Assembly: GCF_002115805.1 (NCBI RefSeq)
Contig: NZ_JFKC01000028.1
Span: forward strand, 1 to 46,002
From: Marivita geojedonensis
GTDB lineage: Bacteria > Pseudomonadota > Alphaproteobacteria > Rhodobacterales > Rhodobacteraceae
Length of the DNA stretch: 46,002 nucleotides
Reading direction: 5' to 3'
The notes under the pieces are model-generated. The model ran no database searches, had not been told where the DNA came from, and saw nothing but the letters and a program-made list of their open reading frames with translations. Of this stretch, positions 1 through 8,602 are shown piece after piece; position 1 is the stretch's first letter; the number at the start of each line of letters is the position of its first letter. The position numbers and the translations under genes were made by a program.

Positions 1-40
1 TCCTGACCCTAGCCAAATGTTGTTTGGTTTGGAGATCGCA

Positions 41-370
41 ATGAAGAAGTCGCTTATGTCTGCTGCCGCTGTTATCGCACTTTCCTCGACTTCGGTTTGG
101 GCTGCTGGCGATGCTGCGAGCGCAATGGAAATCGCCCGTGCGCAGGAAGCTTGCGGCGAAGATCGCGCTATACTTTCCGCTCGCTGGCTTGATGACGGTC
201 GCATCGGGGTAACCTGCAATGCAGGCGCAGGCTGGCTCGGTGGAGGCGGCGCTGCGGCCGCTGGCGGTGCAGTTGCTACCAACTTTGTTCCGATCGCCGG
301 TGGCTTGTTTGCAGTTGTCCTTGGCGCGGCAGCACTCGGCAACAACTCGAGCACCTCGGACACGCGCTAA
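41..370 (+). CDS. small secreted Gly/Ala-rich protein of unknown function
   Basis: 109 aa starting at MKKSLMSAAA. The N-terminus is a typical Sec signal peptide ending near VWAAG, so the product is probably exported to the periplasm or envelope. The mature part has two cysteines (EACGEDR and VTCNAG) that could form a disulfide. It ends in a Gly/Ala-rich hydrophobic stretch (GGGGAAAAGG, then GGLFAVVLGAAALG) that resembles a membrane hairpin. An upstream in-frame ATG at 17 would place eight residues before the lysines of the signal peptide, so 41 was preferred. A convergent gene follows after a 23-nt inverted repeat. I do not recognise a named family. Confidence 0.7.
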   Translation: MKKSLMSAAAVIALSSTSVWAAGDAASAMEIARAQEACGEDRAILSARWLDDGRIGVTCNAGAGWLGGGGAAAAGGAVATNFVPIAGGLFAVVLGAAALGNNSSTSDTR

Positions 371-400
371 CAGCAATTGCTTGTTTGAGCCGTTTTTGGG

Positions 401-423
401 GCACTGGCCAATTTGGCCAGTGC
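401..423. terminator. inverted repeat between convergent genes
   Basis: GCACTGGCC and GGCCAGTGC form a perfect 9-bp stem around AATTT. It lies 30 nt after the stop of the gene ending at 370 and two bases before the stop of the converging gene at 426. Only a short T run follows on the plus strand. The role as a shared terminator is inferred from position. Confidence 0.5.
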
Positions 424-425
424 TT

Positions 426-899
426 TCAGCATTCTGGGGTTCCCAAACGGATCAGTTCCGCTCCCTTGATCGTGTGGTACCCATTCATGCGATAGCGCGC
501 GGTGGACATAAACCAGTCCTTGAGCGGCTTTGGATAGTGGTCTGCAATAACCTCTGACCAGTATTCAAAATGCTGTGGCGCCAGTGGTTGACCGTAGTAG
601 CTTGGGCCGTGAAAGCCAAAGCGTGTTTCAGGATCAACACAAACATCTCCAGCGCCTAGATACATCGTACAAGACGACAAACAGATGCGCCCGCGGATCT
701 CGACCCTCCGCCCAGCGGACTTCAACCGACGAATCTCGGCTGCGCGGTCACCAACTATTCCGCCACGATCATTTCCAACAACAAAGGCTGCAGACTGTGC
801 CTGCAAGGCACCGCCGACGAGCGTGAAGCAAACAACGGACGCAGAGACAATACGGAAGGGATTGCGCAACATGCGTTGCGCAGAACTTGGGAATTTCAT
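426..899 (-). CDS. secreted ClpP/crotonase-fold-like (COG3904-like) protein
   Basis: 157 aa from the ATG at 899, which has an AGGGTG ribosome site upstream; a GTG at 908 is an alternative. A hydrophobic signal segment (VVCFTLVGGALQAQSA) points to export. The mature part carries CLSSCTMYL followed about 20 residues later by FGFHGPS. This spacing resembles the nucleophile-serine and histidine regions of ClpP-like proteins grouped as COG3904 periplasmic proteins. I see no clear catalytic Asp, so activity is uncertain. The gene is divergent from the NusG-like gene at 1113. Function is unknown; the family link comes from motif resemblance only. Confidence 0.6.
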   Translation of the reverse strand: MKFPSSAQRMLRNPFRIVSASVVCFTLVGGALQAQSAAFVVGNDRGGIVGDRAAEIRRLKSAGRRVEIRGRICLSSCTMYLGAGDVCVDPETRFGFHGPSYYGQPLAPQHFEYWSEVIADHYPKPLKDWFMSTARYRMNGYHTIKGAELIRLGTPEC

Positions 900-1112
900 G
901 GGTTTCACCCTGATTTTGGAACTCGACTACCCAGGCGAACACAGGACGGTCCGCCCACCACGGGGACAGTTAAGCGGCTACCGATTAACAGGGCTTTGAA
1001 GTCACAACTGTCTTCAAGTTTTGTTCTTTCAAGCTGAACTCGAATTGGTTGCAAATCTGATCGATGAACGACAGAACGCACTGGTCTGAAATGGTCAGCG
1101 AGGGCGTTGGAC

Positions 1113-1625
1113 ATGTCCAAGAGACCCGCCGAAAATTGGTATGTCGCGCAACTCAGGCCGCAGGGTCTGAAGCGGGCAGAGGAAAACCTGAGCCGTCAGG
1201 GCTTCCAGAGCTTTTGCCCAAAACGATTGGAAAGCGCGTTACGCAACGGGCGCCGCACAAATAGATTTGCCCCTCTGTTTCCGGGCTACCTGTTCATTGC
1301 ATTTGATCCGAATGTATCTGGATGGACGGCGATCAATTCAACCCGCGGCATTTCACGATTGATCATCACTGACATTCGGAACCCAGTACCTCTGCCGGCC
1401 TCCTTCATGGCGGGCCTCATGGCGCGGTGTGATGAGGAAGATGTCGTGGGCGCGCCTCCTGACCTCAGCGAAGGTGACAGGATTCGCGTGCTGTCTGGCC
1501 CATTTGCTGAAGTGATCGCGCGGATCGAATCCCTTCAAGAAGGGGAACGTATCCAAATCCTCATGGACTTAATGGGTCAACAAACGCGGATCTCACTGCC
1601 AAGAAACAGGGTTGAGAAGCTCTAG
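1113..1625 (+). CDS. NusG/RfaH-like transcription elongation factor
   Basis: 170 aa. The N-terminal NGN domain is visible: NWYVAQLRPQGLKRAEENL, a basic segment, then FPGYLFIAF and the STRGISRLI strand, which is the standard NusG order. The C-terminus has a KOW-like stretch (EGDRIRVLSGPFAEVIARI). NusG paralogues of this kind bind RNA polymerase and suppress pausing or termination in chosen operons; in Rhodobacterales they often accompany exopolysaccharide clusters. It is not the housekeeping nusG, since secE and rpl genes are absent. No polysaccharide genes lie to its right within the window, so the target operon is not visible. GAGGG eight bases before ATG 1113 favours this start over TTG 1107. 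Confidence 0.8.
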   Translation: MSKRPAENWYVAQLRPQGLKRAEENLSRQGFQSFCPKRLESALRNGRRTNRFAPLFPGYLFIAFDPNVSGWTAINSTRGISRLIITDIRNPVPLPASFMAGLMARCDEEDVVGAPPDLSEGDRIRVLSGPFAEVIARIESLQEGERIQILMDLMGQQTRISLPRNRVEKL

Positions 1626-1742
1626 CTTCAATCGATCCTGAACTATCAGGACCTGCTGCAATTTGGACTCACCAGGACGATTCCTGTCTTTGGGTCCAAA
1701 CCATAACTTGCGCGATGGAAATTCGTGCGACACGCTCAAGAA

Positions 1743-2210
1743 ATGGGCGTTTTGAAAACTTTGGGATATGCGTCAATCGTTGCGATCTTGGGGACTTTGC
1801 CAGCAAGATCCGACGAAGCCTTGCTGGCCAGTATCACCGAATGTGTCGGTCGCTACTCGGCACAAATGGAGCATCATTGGCTTTATGCCGACCAGCCAAG
1901 CCAACATATTGAAACACAACGATCACACCTGATCGACATTCTGGACACCTTGGTAACACCCGAGATCGCCACAAAGGTTTTGGCCGCGCGCATCAATGCG
2001 AAAATGGCACATGCCTCGCTTCTGACCCAGGCCGCTTTTTCAAGCGATCCCAGAAAGGCCTCTTGGGCCGAGAAACGAGCGATTCAATCGCTTAACCACT
2101 GCCAGAAGTTCTTGCTCGCACCTCCAGAAGACAAGCCGCGAATGGCCGCCCAAGACGCCCCGAAACTTGATCGATTGATGAATCAGGAAACTTGGAAAGC
2201 GTCACAATAG
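1743..2210 (+). CDS. secreted protein of unknown function
   Basis: 155 aa from ATG 1743. A GTG at 1725 would add six residues and cannot be excluded, as neither start has a strong ribosome site. The first ~20 residues (MGVLKTLGYASIVAILGTLP) form a signal peptide or membrane anchor. The rest is largely helical, with cysteines at ITECVGRY and LNHCQKFL that may pair in the periplasm, an arrangement resembling small four-helix periplasmic proteins. I recognise no family. It stands alone between the NusG-like gene and urtA on the same strand. Confidence 0.6.
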   Translation: MGVLKTLGYASIVAILGTLPARSDEALLASITECVGRYSAQMEHHWLYADQPSQHIETQRSHLIDILDTLVTPEIATKVLAARINAKMAHASLLTQAAFSSDPRKASWAEKRAIQSLNHCQKFLLAPPEDKPRMAAQDAPKLDRLMNQETWKASQ

Positions 2211-2507
2211 GGCGCAGCGACAAGCGGATCCGCCCAAAAAACAGACAAACGGCCATTTGAAGATCAAAACGTAGGCAAACTGCCTGTCCAGATGCGCCGC
2301 GAGCACTGAGTCTGTTCCTGTCCCGAAAAACTCCATCCTAGATACCGGCGGCTGATGGTGATCATCAGCAGATAGCGTGCGATGAGGCCGGCCGTTCAAT
2401 TCCAAGCCCCACCGCACTCCGCAATTGACTTGCGTCAGCGGTATTTGGGGGCCGGAACTGCTCTTGGCAACCGCCGTTGCGCAAAACGTATGAAGGACGT
2501 TTGCATA

Positions 2508-3794
2508 ATGTCGATGAAATTCCTCAGCACAACAGCGGCTGCCGCGCTTTTCGTGTCCACACTTCCCGCTTTCGCGCAGGACGTGACCTGTCCGATCAAA
2601 GTTGGTGTCCTGCACTCTCTGTCGGGCACCATGGCCATCTCAGAAACCACGCTTAAAGACACGATGGAGATGCTGGTTGATCAGCAGAATGAAAAAGGTG
2701 GTCTGTTGGGTTGCCAGCTCGAAGCGGTCGTCGTCGACCCTGCCTCTGACTGGCCGCTCTTTGCCGAAAAGGCACGCGAGCTTCTGACGGTTCAGAACGT
2801 GGACGTGATCTTCGGCTCGTGGACCTCGGTGTCGCGCAAATCGGCGCTGCCGGTTCTGGAAGAACTCAATGGCCTGATGTTCTACCCTGTTCAGTATGAA
2901 GGTGAGGAAAGCTCCAAGAACGTGTTCTACACAGGTGCGGCCCCGAACCAGCAGGCGATCCCGGCCACCGATTACTTCCTCGAAGAACTCGGCGTTGAGA
3001 AATTTGCGCTTCTGGGAACCGACTATGTTTACCCGCGCACCACGAACAACATTCTCGAAGCCTATCTGAAAGACAAAGGCATCGCGGAAGAAGACATCTT
3101 CGTAAACTACACACCTTTTGGTCACTCCGACTGGTCCAAGATCGTGGCTGACGTCGTGGCGCTTGGCGCAGACGGCAAAAAGGTTGGCGTGATCTCAACC
3201 ATCAACGGCGACGCGAACATCGGCTTCTACAAGGAACTGGCGGCTGCCGGTATTTCCGCCGACGATATCCCTGTTGTTGCGTTCTCGGTGGGTGAAGAAG
3301 AACTCTCCGGTCTGGACACCACGAACCTGGTCGGCCACCTCGCGGCTTGGAACTACTTCCAGTCCGCCGACACACCGGCCAACGAAGAGTGGGTCGCTGC
3401 TTGGAAAGCCCGCATGGGTGAAGAGCGTGTGACCAACGACCCGATGGAAGCGCACTACATCGGCTTCAACATGTGGGTGAACGCCGTGACCGATGCCGGC
3501 ACAACCGATGTGGATGCCGTCCGGACCGCAATGTACGGTCAGGAATTCCCGAACCTGACCGGCGGAACTGCTGTCATGCTGCCGAACCACCACCTCTCGA
3601 AGCCGGTTCTGATCGGTGAAATCACAGAGGATGGACAGTTCGACATCATCAGCCAGACCGAAGAAGTCCCGGGCGACGCCTGGACCGACTTCCTGCCGGA
3701 ATCGGCGGTTCTCAAATCCGATTGGGCGGAACTGGGCTGCGGTATGTACAACACCGAGACCAGCACCTGCGTTCAGATCAAATCGAACTACTAA
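2508..3794 (+). CDS. urtA: urea ABC transporter, substrate-binding protein UrtA
   Basis: 428 aa periplasmic binding protein. The signal peptide ends at LPAFAQDV. The mature protein begins with IKVGVLHSLSGTMA, the Peripla_BP (amino-acid/urea type) fold, followed by GGLLGCQLEAVVVD, VIFGSWTSVSRK and the MFYPVQYEGEE segment typical of UrtA. It captures urea (or a short amide) for the UrtBC permease. ATG 2508 has AAGGACG nine bases upstream; the open frame extends back to 2382, but that extension lacks signal-peptide character and is unlikely to be translated. The 297-nt upstream gap should hold the operon promoter; I found no convincing site. A hairpin separates it from urtB. No urease genes appear in the window. 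Confidence 0.95.
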   Translation: MSMKFLSTTAAAALFVSTLPAFAQDVTCPIKVGVLHSLSGTMAISETTLKDTMEMLVDQQNEKGGLLGCQLEAVVVDPASDWPLFAEKARELLTVQNVDVIFGSWTSVSRKSALPVLEELNGLMFYPVQYEGEESSKNVFYTGAAPNQQAIPATDYFLEELGVEKFALLGTDYVYPRTTNNILEAYLKDKGIAEEDIFVNYTPFGHSDWSKIVADVVALGADGKKVGVISTINGDANIGFYKELAAAGISADDIPVVAFSVGEEELSGLDTTNLVGHLAAWNYFQSADTPANEEWVAAWKARMGEERVTNDPMEAHYIGFNMWVNAVTDAGTTDVDAVRTAMYGQEFPNLTGGTAVMLPNHHLSKPVLIGEITEDGQFDIISQTEEVPGDAWTDFLPESAVLKSDWAELGCGMYNTETSTCVQIKSNY

Positions 3795-3802
3795 AGAACT
3801 GA

Positions 3803-3824
3803 GGTGCGTGCTTCCGCACGCACC
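3803..3824 (+). terminator. intercistronic hairpin after urtA
   Basis: GGTGCGTGC and GCACGCACC form a perfect 9-bp stem with a TTCC loop, eight bases after the urtA stop. It is followed by CCTTCTCT rather than a T run. It may attenuate transcription into urtB or protect the urtA 3' end, giving more binding protein than permease. That role is inferred from its position. Confidence 0.6.
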
Positions 3825-3883
3825 CCTTCTCTACATCCATTCCCGGCGCAACCGAGGTTGCGCCACATCAAACGGATGACCCA

Positions 3884-5842
3884 ATGCTGCGTCTTGCCGC
3901 TTTTCTCCTCGTTTCGATATCACTTGCTCTTCCGGCTCAGTCTCAACAGGCAGAGGCACCGATACAGCAGCTTCTGCAAACCCACAGCGAGATCATTCTG
4001 AAGAGTTCTCGCAGGACGATCGGACCTGCGGTCGATGCGCTCGCGAACTCAGGTTTGCCAGAGTCACAAACGGTCCTCGACCGTTGGCAGAACAAAGAGA
4101 TGTGGGTCAACGAAGAAACCGGGCTGTTCGTTTTTGCCGAAGAAGTCGATCGGGACACATTGCGAATTTTCGATTTCGCCGACGGTTCGGAAATCGGTGT
4201 CGTGCCAGATGAAGGCTTTGATCAACTCAAGCCCAATTCGGGCATACGCGGCATGATCGCCACCGCCCTCGTCCAATTTCAACTGAGTGACCCAAACCCC
4301 GAAACGCGCCAGCGCGCTCTGGACGCGATCGAGCGCGGGGCGGAAGAAAGTCACCTCACCGCGCTGCGGGCAAGCATCCCACAGGAGACCGATGAAGCCC
4401 TGTTGACTCGGAAGAAGCGTTTGGAGCGTCTTCTGACGATTTCCTACGGCGAGGCCGATCAGGAACGGATCGAGGCGATTGAAAGCTTTGACGGGGACCT
4501 CGGCGTCGATGTACGCGCTGCACTTAACCCCCTGCTCGCTGTCCGCGTGGAAGCGGCAGAAACCGTGCCAGAAGACGCCGACGTGGGGCGTATTCTGAAA
4601 CCCGGCTCGGAAGCGCTCTCACGCGAAGACGCTTATGATTTGCTGGTTCGCGCCGAGCTTGCCAGACCCAGGATCAGTCTGGATGATCAGCGTCAGGCGC
4701 TGATCGCGAATATTGCTGATGGGCAGGTCGCGGGAATCCAGGTCGCCACACTCGACACGCAAGCTGCACGCGACATGGCCTACGCCGCACTCGCTGAGCA
4801 GGGAACGGTCACTGCCGCCGCAACCGAAGCTGAAGTGAATGAGCGTCTCGCAAATCATGTCTTCTACGAACGCTACGTCGGTGCCCCACCCGAGGTAGTT
4901 GCGGCCGCACAATTGGCACTGAAAGCCATTGAAAACAAAGTGGCGGTCAATCAGGCCTTTGATCTTGGTCTTGACGCTCTATCGCTGGCTTCGATCTATT
5001 TCCTCGCTGCCATCGGTCTTGCCATCACCTTTGGTGTGATGGGTGTCATCAACATGGCGCATGGCGAATTCATCATGATGGGCGCCTACACGGGCTATGT
5101 CGTCCAGCTGTTCATTCCCGACTACACGCTGTCGATCCTCGTCGCGATCCCGCTGGCCTTTGCCGTTACCTTTGGCGCGGGTGTGGCGATGGAGCGGCTG
5201 GTGATCCGCTGGCTCTACCATCGCCCGCTGGAAACGCTGCTGGCCACATTCGGCATCTCCATCGCGCTGCAGCAGATCGCCAAGAACATCTTTGGCACGC
5301 AGGCCCGGCCTTTGACTGCGCCGGGTTGGTTGGACGGATCGCTGGTCATCAACGACATCGTGTCGATCAGCTATATCCGCATCGCGATTTTCGTGCTGGC
5401 GCTTCTGTTCCTCGCGCTGTTCCTGTTCGTGATGAACCGCACACGGCTGGGGCTCGAGGTGCGCGCTGTGACCCAGAACCCGCGCATGGCGGCATCGATG
5501 GGGATCAATCCCGACAAGATCAACATGCTGACCTTCGGCTTCGGCTCGGGCATCGCGGGCATCGCCGGGGTCGCCATCGGGCTTTATGCCAAGGTCACGT
5601 CCGAGATGGGCAGCGATTACATCGTGCAGAGCTTCATGACCGTTGTGGTCGGCGGCGTCGGCAATATCTGGGGCACGCTGCTGGGCGCCACTATGGTCGG
5701 CTTCCTGCAAAAAGGCATCGAATGGTTCAACCCGTCGAACACGCTGGCGGCGCAGACCTACATGATCCTGTTCATCATCCTGTTCATCCAGTTCCGGCCA
5801 AAGGGCATCATCGCCCTCAAGGGCCGCGCGGCGGAGGCGTAA
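3884..5842 (+). CDS. urtB: urea ABC transporter permease UrtB, long form
   Basis: 652 aa. A signal peptide (LAAFLLVSISLALPAQS) is followed by a ~340-residue soluble, helical, probably periplasmic region with repeat-like segments such as NPETRQRALDAIERG. The LivH-type permease follows from about residue 365: LASIYFLAAIGLAITFGVMGVINMAHGEF, ending in FIQFRPKGIIALKG. The permease half pairs with UrtC to form the channel. The N-terminal extension is known in proteobacterial UrtB but is long here; its role is unknown. Start ATG 3884 fits the signal peptide. Three bases separate the stop from urtC. Confidence 0.93.
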   Translation: MLRLAAFLLVSISLALPAQSQQAEAPIQQLLQTHSEIILKSSRRTIGPAVDALANSGLPESQTVLDRWQNKEMWVNEETGLFVFAEEVDRDTLRIFDFADGSEIGVVPDEGFDQLKPNSGIRGMIATALVQFQLSDPNPETRQRALDAIERGAEESHLTALRASIPQETDEALLTRKKRLERLLTISYGEADQERIEAIESFDGDLGVDVRAALNPLLAVRVEAAETVPEDADVGRILKPGSEALSREDAYDLLVRAELARPRISLDDQRQALIANIADGQVAGIQVATLDTQAARDMAYAALAEQGTVTAAATEAEVNERLANHVFYERYVGAPPEVVAAAQLALKAIENKVAVNQAFDLGLDALSLASIYFLAAIGLAITFGVMGVINMAHGEFIMMGAYTGYVVQLFIPDYTLSILVAIPLAFAVTFGAGVAMERLVIRWLYHRPLETLLATFGISIALQQIAKNIFGTQARPLTAPGWLDGSLVINDIVSISYIRIAIFVLALLFLALFLFVMNRTRLGLEVRAVTQNPRMAASMGINPDKINMLTFGFGSGIAGIAGVAIGLYAKVTSEMGSDYIVQSFMTVVVGGVGNIWGTLLGATMVGFLQKGIEWFNPSNTLAAQTYMILFIILFIQFRPKGIIALKGRAAEA

Positions 5843-5845
5843 GAC

Positions 5846-7099
5846 ATGACTGACGCTGCCCTCCCCCGCCGCCAGCCTTTCGCGCTGCGCTTTCCGTCTG
5901 TGATGATCTTTCTGGCCATCCTTGCACTGTTTACCGTCGGGGTGACGATCCTGTCGGAAGGGTTCGGGATTGGCGTCATTTCTACCAGCTTCATCAAGAC
6001 GCTTGGCAAGACACTGTGCCTTTGCCTCGTCGCTTTGGCGATGGACCTGGTCTGGGGCTATTGTGGAATCCTCTCATTGGGACACATGGCGTTCTTCGGG
6101 ATCGGCGGCTACGCGATCGGCATGTGGCTGATGTATGCCCGGACCGAGATCATTGTTCTGGAAAGCCTTGCCGCTGCCGAACTGCCGCCAACTGCGCAGG
6201 AGGTGTCCGATGGGATTGCCACACAGATCTTCGGTGTCGTCGGGTCGTCCGAGTTTCCTCCGATCTGGGCCTTTGCACATTCGTTGCCGCTTCAACTGGC
6301 GGCCGTGATCATCGTTCCGGGTCTGCTGGCACTGGTCTTTGGCTGGCTGGCCTTTCGCAGCCGTGTGACGGGTGTGTACCTGTCCATCCTGACCCAGGCG
6401 ATGACCTTGGCGCTGTCGTTGCACCTCTTTCAGAATGACAGCGGATTGCGCGGGAACAATGGGTTGTCCGGGTTGCAGAACCTGCCGGGTCTGGATGACG
6501 TTCCTCAGGCGACTGTGTCGCTGTGGTTTTTCTGGGCCTCGGCCCTCGCCTTGGGTCTGGGCTATGTGCTCTGCGCTTGGATCGTGTCGGGAAAGTTCGG
6601 ATCCGTGATCCGCGCCATTCGAGATGACGAGGCACGGGTGCGCTTCCTTGGATATCCGGTCGAGGCGTTCAAACTGGTGATCTTTACGCTGACCGCCGTG
6701 ATCGCGGGCATTGCCGGGGCGCTCTACTATCCGCAGGCGGGCATTGTGAACCCGGCAGAAATCGCTCCCATCGCGTCGATCTACCTTGCCGTGTGGGTCG
6801 CCATTGGTGGGCGTGGTCGGCTCTATGGCGCTGTCATCGGCGCAGCGTTCGTATCGTTGCTGTCGACTTGGTTCACCGGTGGCCAGGCACCTGATATCAA
6901 TCTTGGGTTTTACACAATCAGCTGGGTGGACTGGTGGACCGTGCTGTTGGGCCTGTCGTTCGTGGCGGTCACGCTCTTTGCGCCCAAAGGCATCGGCGGC
7001 TTGGTGGATATTCTGATCGACCGCAAAAGCCCCAACCGGCACGGCGCAGACCTTGGTCCGGATCAAGGCGCATTGCGGGAACAGGAGGCAGACAAATGA
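5846..7099 (+). CDS. urtC: urea ABC transporter permease UrtC
   Basis: 417 aa LivM-type inner-membrane permease. Many hydrophobic spans are visible, with the family signature DLVWGYCGILSLGHMAFFGIGGYA near residue 70, FRSRVTGVYLSILTQA in the middle, and TLFAPKGIGGLV near the end. It forms the translocation channel with UrtB and is energised by UrtD and UrtE. GGAGGC sits upstream of ATG 5846. Its stop overlaps the urtD start in an ATGA arrangement, so translation of the two is probably coupled. Confidence 0.95.
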   Translation: MTDAALPRRQPFALRFPSVMIFLAILALFTVGVTILSEGFGIGVISTSFIKTLGKTLCLCLVALAMDLVWGYCGILSLGHMAFFGIGGYAIGMWLMYARTEIIVLESLAAAELPPTAQEVSDGIATQIFGVVGSSEFPPIWAFAHSLPLQLAAVIIVPGLLALVFGWLAFRSRVTGVYLSILTQAMTLALSLHLFQNDSGLRGNNGLSGLQNLPGLDDVPQATVSLWFFWASALALGLGYVLCAWIVSGKFGSVIRAIRDDEARVRFLGYPVEAFKLVIFTLTAVIAGIAGALYYPQAGIVNPAEIAPIASIYLAVWVAIGGRGRLYGAVIGAAFVSLLSTWFTGGQAPDINLGFYTISWVDWWTVLLGLSFVAVTLFAPKGIGGLVDILIDRKSPNRHGADLGPDQGALREQEADK

Positions 7100-7836
7100 G
7101 CACTCTTCTCGAAGTTTCAGGCGTCTCGGTGTCCTTTGACGGGTTCAAGGCCATCAATAATCTGTCTTTCCAGATCGCGGATGCGGAACTGCGCGCGGTG
7201 ATCGGGCCAAACGGTGCGGGCAAAACCACGTTTATGGACATCATCACTGGCAAGACGAAACCAGACGAAGGCCGGGTGATCTATGGCGACAAGGGAGCAT
7301 CGCTTCTCAAGATGTCGGAAAGCAAAATTGCGCAGGCCGGTGTGGGTCGGAAATTCCAGCGCCCCACAGTCTTCGAAGATCAGAGCGTCTTCGACAACCT
7401 GATGATGGCGCTGAAAAAGACGCGTGGCCCACTGGCGGTTCTGTTCTTCAAACCGTCTCATGAAGACAAAGACAAGGTGGCGGATCTCGCCGATCAAATC
7501 GGTCTCTCAGGCGCGCTGCACCGGAAATCCGGTGAGCTCAGCCACGGACAGAAGCAGTGGCTCGAAATCGGGATGCTTCTGGCGCAAGACCCGCGTCTCC
7601 TGCTGGTCGACGAACCAGCCGCTGGGATGACCCCTGCTGAACGCGAGCACACCACCGACATCCTGCGGGAGGCAGCAAAGACCCGCGCTGTCGTGGTGGT
7701 GGAACACGACATGGAGTTCGTTCGCCGGCTCGAATGCAAGGTGACCGTGCTTCACGAAGGGTCGGTTCTGGCCGAAGGCTCGCTTGACCACGTCACGAAA
7801 AACGAACAGGTGATCGAGGTGTATCTTGGCCGATGA
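7096..7836 (+). CDS. urtD: urea ABC transporter ATP-binding protein UrtD
   Basis: 246 aa LivG-type ATPase. Visible motifs are Walker A GPNGAGKTT, the signature LSHGQKQWLEI (an H replaces the usual second G, common in UrtD), Walker B LLLVDEPAAGM and the switch histidine in VVVEHDMEF. It supplies ATP hydrolysis for urea import at the cytoplasmic face. ATG 7096 lies in an ATGA overlap with the urtC stop. The open frame extends upstream inside urtC, but that part is urtC in another frame. Confidence 0.95.
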   Translation: MSTLLEVSGVSVSFDGFKAINNLSFQIADAELRAVIGPNGAGKTTFMDIITGKTKPDEGRVIYGDKGASLLKMSESKIAQAGVGRKFQRPTVFEDQSVFDNLMMALKKTRGPLAVLFFKPSHEDKDKVADLADQIGLSGALHRKSGELSHGQKQWLEIGMLLAQDPRLLLVDEPAAGMTPAEREHTTDILREAAKTRAVVVVEHDMEFVRRLECKVTVLHEGSVLAEGSLDHVTKNEQVIEVYLGR

Positions 7837-8533
7837 AATCCTGAAAACCGAACGCCTGACTCTGCATTACGGCGGCAGTCAGATCCTCAACGGCATCGAC
7901 ATGGCTGCCCGAAAAGGAGAAATCACCTGCGTCATGGGCACCAACGGTGTCGGCAAGACCAGCCTGCTCAAGGCGATCTCGGGCACCCATGCCTATTCCG
8001 GCGGGACACTGTCGCTGAATGGTGAAACCATTGATCACGCATCCGCTCATGCTCTGGCCCAAAAGGGCGTTGCTTACGTGCCGCAAGGCCGTGACATCTT
8101 TCCCCTTCTTACGGTGCGTGAAAACCTTGAGACTGGGTTTGCCTGCCTGCCGAAGTCAGAGCGCGCAATTCCCGAACACATCTTCGAGCTTTTCCCGATC
8201 CTCAAGGACTTCCTCAATCGGCGTGGCGGCGACCTGTCTGGAGGACAGCAGCAGCAACTCGCAATTGCACGCGCGCTGATCACGAAGCCGAAACTCCTGC
8301 TTCTGGACGAACCGACCGAAGGCATTCAGCCCAACATTATCCAGCAGATCGGACGGGTCATTGCCCTTCTGCGCGAACAGGCCGAGATGGCGATCGTACT
8401 GGTCGAACAGTATTTCAGTTTTGCCTACGACCTCGGAGATCAGTTCTACGTCCTTGAACGGGGCGCGGTAAAAATGAGCGGCGCAAAGGCTGATCTGGAT
8501 CGGGATGCATTGCTGGCCGGAGTATCGGTCTAA
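7826..8533 (+). CDS. urtE: urea ABC transporter ATP-binding protein UrtE
   Basis: 235 aa LivF-type ATPase, the second nucleotide-binding subunit. Walker A is GTNGVGKTS, the signature LSGGQQQQLAIA, Walker B LLLLDEPTEGIQP and the switch histidine position is VEQYF (Q, as in LivF/UrtE proteins). The TTG start at 7826 overlaps the end of urtD by 11 bases, implying coupled translation; MADEILKTERL aligns with the usual family N-terminus. It is the last gene of the operon, and a 13-bp inverted repeat follows 20 bases after the stop. Confidence 0.94.
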   Translation: MADEILKTERLTLHYGGSQILNGIDMAARKGEITCVMGTNGVGKTSLLKAISGTHAYSGGTLSLNGETIDHASAHALAQKGVAYVPQGRDIFPLLTVRENLETGFACLPKSERAIPEHIFELFPILKDFLNRRGGDLSGGQQQQLAIARALITKPKLLLLDEPTEGIQPNIIQQIGRVIALLREQAEMAIVLVEQYFSFAYDLGDQFYVLERGAVKMSGAKADLDRDALLAGVSV

Positions 8534-8553
8534 GGACCCAGGTCAAAACCTAG

Positions 8554-8584
8554 TACCCCGGAGCGCATGTCGCGCTCCGGGGTA
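8554..8584. terminator. bidirectional terminator between urtE and proW
   Basis: TACCCCGGAGCGC and GCGCTCCGGGGTA form a perfect 13-bp stem with an ATGTC loop. It sits between the convergent ends of urtE (8533) and proW (8603). A TTTC follows on the plus strand. The stem is strong and the placement is ideal for ending both transcripts. Confidence 0.8.
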
Positions 8585-8602
8585 TGTTTCACCTGAACCG
8601 CT

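Noticed and set aside
2464-2482. Sigma-54-like site TTGGCAACCGCCGTTGC upstream of urtA
   Set aside because: The GG and GC elements are 11 bases apart rather than the strict 10, and the site is only about 40 bases from the start codon.
2382-2507. Longer N-terminus for UrtA
   Set aside because: The extension is not signal-peptide-like, while ATG 2508 has a ribosome site and begins a clean signal peptide.
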